In this document: one piece after another, positions 60,938-64,000 of the stretch
How the letters are laid out: every line of letters begins with the position of its first letter
How positions within the stretch are numbered: position 1 is the first letter of the stretch
Origin: Bog-473 sp963719485
Lineage (GTDB): Bacteria; Actinomycetota; Acidimicrobiia; Acidimicrobiales; RAAP-2
Length of the DNA: 64,000 nt
NCBI GenBank assembly: GCA_963719485.1
Contig: OY970387.1
Coordinates: 1,612,001 to 1,676,000, forward strand
Direction of reading: 5' to 3'
Notes under the pieces: generated by a model
The model's input: only the letters and a program-made list of their open reading frames with translations
The model's database searches: none
What the model was told of the DNA's origin: nothing
Program-made: the position numbers and the translations under genes

Positions 60938-62286
60938 GACGCCACTTTCTCCGAGAATCTGGTCAACGGGAGGGACGGAGCGTCTTCCAAGCATGCAGAC
61001 GCTGCACTTTGGCCGCTGCGCACCGCACCTTCCATGGTGTCGGGCCACCCGGTGTCACACCAGGCGCCGGCGAGATACAGGCCAGGGACCGAAATACGGG
61101 GGGAGGGACGTAGCGCCGCCGTTCCGGGCACACCACGGAAGGTGGCGGCTCGCTCCCTCGTGACAACGCCCTCGAGCAGTTGTGCATCTCGGGCCTTTGG
61201 GAAGAGGCTCTGGATTGCATCGAAAAACAAGCGGACGAGCTGCTCGGACGGCTGCGCCATATAGGCATCTGCTGCGGACAGGGAGATGGAGAGGCACTGA
61301 CCGGAGAGAAGCCCGCTCGATGCGGTGCGGTCGAAGACGAACTGAACGGGAGAGTCAACGACTGCCGCCACGGCAAGATCCGTGACCCGTCGGTCCAGGA
61401 CGAGGTGAACATTGACGATGGGGGATCGGCCCAATGCGTCATCGGACGGAACGATCCCGGCGGGCACGAGGCGCCGCGTGGTCTGAGGCGGTGTGGCGAC
61501 GATCACCGCGTCGGCAACGTGCTCCTGCTCTTGGCTCTTCACCACAAAGCCCCTGTCCGCACACGAGACCGACCGCACGCGGGCACCCAGAATGTTCGTC
61601 ACCCGTGCGTCTTCGAGTGCTCGACCACCGTGGCCACCATGGAGGTCACTGAGGGGCCGGGTTGGCCAGCCGAGGTCGCCGGCGTCTGCCTGATTGAGCA
61701 GGCCGGTCCGGAATACCTTCACCGCCAGCGCCAGCGAGGCCTCTGAGGCCGGGAGGTTCAGGGTTGGCAAGGCAATCAGGTTCCACAGTCTCTCGATCGA
61801 CCGTTCGCTCTGACCCAGACCGAGCAGCCAGCTGCCGAAGGTCACATCGTCCAGCGAAGGGTCGTCCGGGTCGAGTCGCCGCAGCGCCAGCGCGGGGCGC
61901 ACCACGCGGACGCGGTCTCGCAGGCTCAAGTGGCGGTAGTGGGCCAGTGTGGGTAGCAGGTGGAGGGGTGCCGGCAGCGCGCCTCGGGTGATCGACGATT
62001 GGATGCCGTTGGGTGACAGCACTGGGATGTCGAGCGAGGACTGGAGATAGACACCGTCGGAGGCTCCGATGCGAGCGAGGAATTGTCGGTACGCCGAGCA
62101 GCAACGCAGGAACACGTGCTGCCCGTTGTCGAAGGACAGGCCGTCACGGCTGAAGGACCACGTGAGACCACCGAGACGGTACCGGCTCTCCAGCAATGTG
62201 ACCTCGGCCCCGGCATCGGCCAGCGTCAACGCGGCGCTCATCCCGGCCAGACCACCGCCGATCACGACCACGCGGCGCGCGCTCAT
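60934..62286 (-). CDS. hpnE: hydroxysqualene dehydroxylase (HpnE)
   Basis: 450-aa FAD-dependent amine-oxidase-fold enzyme. The dinucleotide-binding motif VVVIGGGLAGMSAA is at the N-terminus, followed by GGLTWSF and the C-terminal LAGAWCDTGWPDTMEGAVRSG. It reduces hydroxysqualene to squalene in the HpnCDE route. ATG 62286 overlaps the HpnD stop; a slightly longer start at 62307 is possible. It lies in the usual order hpnC-hpnD-hpnE. Confidence 0.93.
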   Translation of the reverse strand: MSARRVVVIGGGLAGMSAALTLADAGAEVTLLESRYRLGGLTWSFSRDGLSFDNGQHVFLRCCSAYRQFLARIGASDGVYLQSSLDIPVLSPNGIQSSITRGALPAPLHLLPTLAHYRHLSLRDRVRVVRPALALRRLDPDDPSLDDVTFGSWLLGLGQSERSIERLWNLIALPTLNLPASEASLALAVKVFRTGLLNQADAGDLGWPTRPLSDLHGGHGGRALEDARVTNILGARVRSVSCADRGFVVKSQEQEHVADAVIVATPPQTTRRLVPAGIVPSDDALGRSPIVNVHLVLDRRVTDLAVAAVVDSPVQFVFDRTASSGLLSGQCLSISLSAADAYMAQPSEQLVRLFFDAIQSLFPKARDAQLLEGVVTRERAATFRGVPGTAALRPSPRISVPGLYLAGAWCDTGWPDTMEGAVRSGQSAASACLEDAPSLPLTRFSEKVAS

Positions 62287-63119
62287 GCACCGATCCCGAC
62301 CAGGCACTTGCCGGCAATCCAGACCTTCTCTGCCGTCGGGAGCGAGAGCCGACCAACGGTCACTGCCATGGGATCACGCTCGATGCGCCGAAACAGGCGG
62401 TGGTAGATACCGGCCATGACCCCCACGCAGGCGCGGCTGCGGCGGTCGAGGCGGGGTAGCAGCTGCAGGCCGCGCTGGAACCACTCGGGCACGCGGGCGC
62501 ACTCGAGCGTGACCAGGTCGGCCAGCACCTCCGGGCACCCCGAGAGGTCCGGCGGGCAGCCCACCGCAGCCGCGTCCGATGCGGGGAGGTAGACCCTGCC
62601 GTTGCCGCGATCTTCGAGGACGTCACGCAGGATGTTGGTGAGCTGCAGCGCCACGCCGAGGTCGTCAGCCAATGCAATGGACTTGGCGTCCGTCGTTCCG
62701 AAGACCGCCAAGGAGAGTCGACCAATGGAACCGGCGACCAGGCGGCAGTAGACCACGAGGTCGTCGAAGGTCGTGTAGGAGGTCCCGAGGACGTCCATCT
62801 CGCATCCGTCGATCAGCTCGTCGAAAGCCCCCAAAGGCAGCCCGTACTCGCGGGTGGCTGCGGCCACTGCGACGAGCACAGGGTCCTCTGTACTCGATTG
62901 GATCGAGTGGAGGTCGGACCGAACCCGGTCCAGCTCCAGGAGCTTCTGCGTTCCCGGTGCGGTGCCGTCCCCGATGTCGTCGATGCGGCGGGCGAGCGCA
63001 TAGACGGCCGACAGCGCGCGGCGCTCCGCAGGCCGGAGGACCCGGATGCCGTATCCGAAGTTCTTGGCTTCCCGGTGCGTGATCTCTTCACAGACCCGGT
63101 ATGCGGCGTCCGTGTTCAC
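62283..63119 (-). CDS. hpnD: presqualene diphosphate synthase (HpnD)
   Basis: 278-aa all-helical prenyl synthase. The first Asp-rich motif is DDIGDG, and the second is NILRDVLEDRGNGRVYLP, both as in squalene/phytoene synthase-like HpnD. It condenses two FPP to presqualene diphosphate. I use GTG 63119, which overlaps the HpnC stop (GTGA); the long open frame further upstream is Arg-rich antisense-like sequence of hpnC. It works with HpnC and HpnE. Confidence 0.94.
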   Translation of the reverse strand: MNTDAAYRVCEEITHREAKNFGYGIRVLRPAERRALSAVYALARRIDDIGDGTAPGTQKLLELDRVRSDLHSIQSSTEDPVLVAVAAATREYGLPLGAFDELIDGCEMDVLGTSYTTFDDLVVYCRLVAGSIGRLSLAVFGTTDAKSIALADDLGVALQLTNILRDVLEDRGNGRVYLPASDAAAVGCPPDLSGCPEVLADLVTLECARVPEWFQRGLQLLPRLDRRSRACVGVMAGIYHRLFRRIERDPMAVTVGRLSLPTAEKVWIAGKCLVGIGA

Positions 63120-63979
63120 TCTGGGCTGCCAGTCGACGCGGCCCAGAGTGAGGCCGTGAGGCGCGCACCGAGGCGGAGTGGCCGTGGGCGGGGCCGCCGC
63201 CCGAGCACGTCGTAGCCCATTCGCTCGATCGCGTCGAGCGCAGCCATTCCTCCCGCGGCGTAGCCGCAGACCGCGAAGCGGAACCGGAGTGGGAGCGTCC
63301 GGCTCAGCGGCTCGACGGAGCCGAGCAGCCGACGGGCTCGACCTGCTTCGAGCCGAAGGACCATCCGCAGTTCCGGTCCGGCGTGTGGAGCGTCCAGTTC
63401 GGCTGGTCCGCATCCAAAGACGCGAAGATCCGCCTGAGGTAGGTAGACCCGACCCTTGTCCAGGTCCTCCTTCACGTCCTGGATGTGTTCGACGATCTGC
63501 AACCCGATACAGACGTCATCAGATAGCTTGATTCGCTCTGAGCTGGTCTCCCCGAGAACGCCGAGGACCAGTTGCCCGACCGGTGCCGCCGAGAGCCAGG
63601 CATACGACACCAGGTCATCGAAGGTCTCGTACTGCTGGACCACCTGGTCTTGCCGGTTTGCCTCGATCAGGCGGTGGAACGGGACGAGGGGGAGGTTGCA
63701 CTCGACGATCGTCGGGGTCAGCTGCCGGAGCAACGGATGGGTCGCCGTACCACGCGCCGCCAGCTCCACCTCGTTGTCGAGCCAGTCGAGCAGGGCCAGG
63801 CGATCGTGCGCGACCTCGTCGCCAATCTCGTCCGTCAGCCGGGCGAAACCGTAAATGGCGAGAAGGTGTCTGCGGGTGGCCCGCGGCAGCAGCCTCGATG
63901 CCACCGCAAAGTTCTCCGACGCGGCTTGCTGGAGTACCTCGTCCGCGCCGGGGATCGCGACGGGCACCAGGGTCGTCAT
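63116..63979 (-). CDS. hpnC: hydroxysqualene synthase (HpnC)
   Basis: 287 aa, squalene/phytoene synthase fold. It has the LTDEIGDE first Asp-rich-type motif and EHIQDVKEDLDKGRVYLP, the second. HpnC converts presqualene diphosphate to hydroxysqualene. ATG 63979 is the start; the last 21 bases of the window hold nothing that can be called. It is the first gene of the operon seen here, so the promoter lies to the right, outside the window. A further upstream member cannot be excluded. Confidence 0.94.
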   Translation of the reverse strand: MTTLVPVAIPGADEVLQQAASENFAVASRLLPRATRRHLLAIYGFARLTDEIGDEVAHDRLALLDWLDNEVELAARGTATHPLLRQLTPTIVECNLPLVPFHRLIEANRQDQVVQQYETFDDLVSYAWLSAAPVGQLVLGVLGETSSERIKLSDDVCIGLQIVEHIQDVKEDLDKGRVYLPQADLRVFGCGPAELDAPHAGPELRMVLRLEAGRARRLLGSVEPLSRTLPLRFRFAVCGYAAGGMAALDAIERMGYDVLGRRPRPRPLRLGARLTASLWAASTGSPE

Positions 63980-64000
63980 GACGCGCGGCGTGAGGACCCG

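Noticed and set aside
1..64000. CRISPR arrays or long tandem repeats
   Set aside because: No regular direct repeats with spacers were seen.

Overview
The window is high-GC DNA from an actinomycete-like chromosome. GTG starts, four-base stop/start overlaps (ATGA, GTGA), F420-type luciferase-like monooxygenases, an F420/PPOX-fold protein, a DUF222-HNH protein, a DUF2510 protein and a fragment of the GGGYW(F/L)VASD repeat all fit Actinomycetota. The repeat fragment and the mix of families make me favour the class Acidimicrobiia, but that placement is inference. One tRNA gene (Arg, anticodon ACG) is present; there is no rRNA gene and no CRISPR array.

Layout, left to right. (1) 1-1236: 3' part of an alpha/beta-hydrolase-domain protein. 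(2) 1391-5752: translationally coupled ABC-2 exporter (ATPase plus two permeases) with a cytochrome P450. (3) 5792-6925: DUF222-HNH protein. (4) 6939-17317, minus strand: an eight-gene chain in which every stop overlaps the next start: TetR, acyl-CoA dehydrogenase, two-domain CoA-transferase, F420-type oxidoreductase, serine hydrolase, acyl-CoA ligase, APH-fold kinase, DUF7064-like protein. The CoA-transferase and the ligase each carry one extra C in a short C run. (5) 17442-21805, divergent: F420-type oxidoreductase, acetoacetate-decarboxylase-like protein, a second DUF7064-like protein and a second APH-fold kinase. (6) 22089-30893: substrate-binding protein, MFS transporter, F420/PPOX protein, LivF, a LivH-LivM-LivG triple fusion, another acyl-CoA ligase and a small protein. 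Regions 4-6 look like one uptake, CoA-activation and F420-redox catabolic island for an unknown, probably hydrophobic or carboxylated, substrate.

(7) 31094-44852: mixed genes: DUF2510 protein, third F420-type oxidoreductase, PIG-L deacetylase, sulfotransferase, PadR with a near-perfect operator and probable leaderless promoter, two more ABC-2 exporters (one beside PadR, one divergent from a TetR), a predicted PD-(D/E)XK nuclease, an amidase, a ROK glucokinase-like protein and a second P450. (8) 44913-47353: tRNA-Arg, an IS3-type transposase remnant, a secreted protein with an ECF sigma factor, and a TetR regulator. (9) 47348-51691, minus strand: small C2H2 zinc-finger ORF, M48 peptidase, response regulator, histidine kinase and three small proteins, divergent from TerC-DedA (52112-53874), which suggests an envelope or stress unit.

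(10) 53689-63979, minus strand: a complete hopanoid operon read right to left: hpnC, hpnD, hpnE (squalene formation), a polyprenyl diphosphate synthase, squalene-hopene cyclase, an HpnG-IspH fusion, hpnH (side-chain attachment) and dxs. It combines MEP-pathway enzymes (Dxs, IspH), prenyl elongation, squalene synthesis, cyclisation and adenosylation/ribosyl processing in one transcription unit. The HpnG-IspH fusion joins side-chain processing and isoprenoid precursor supply in one polypeptide.
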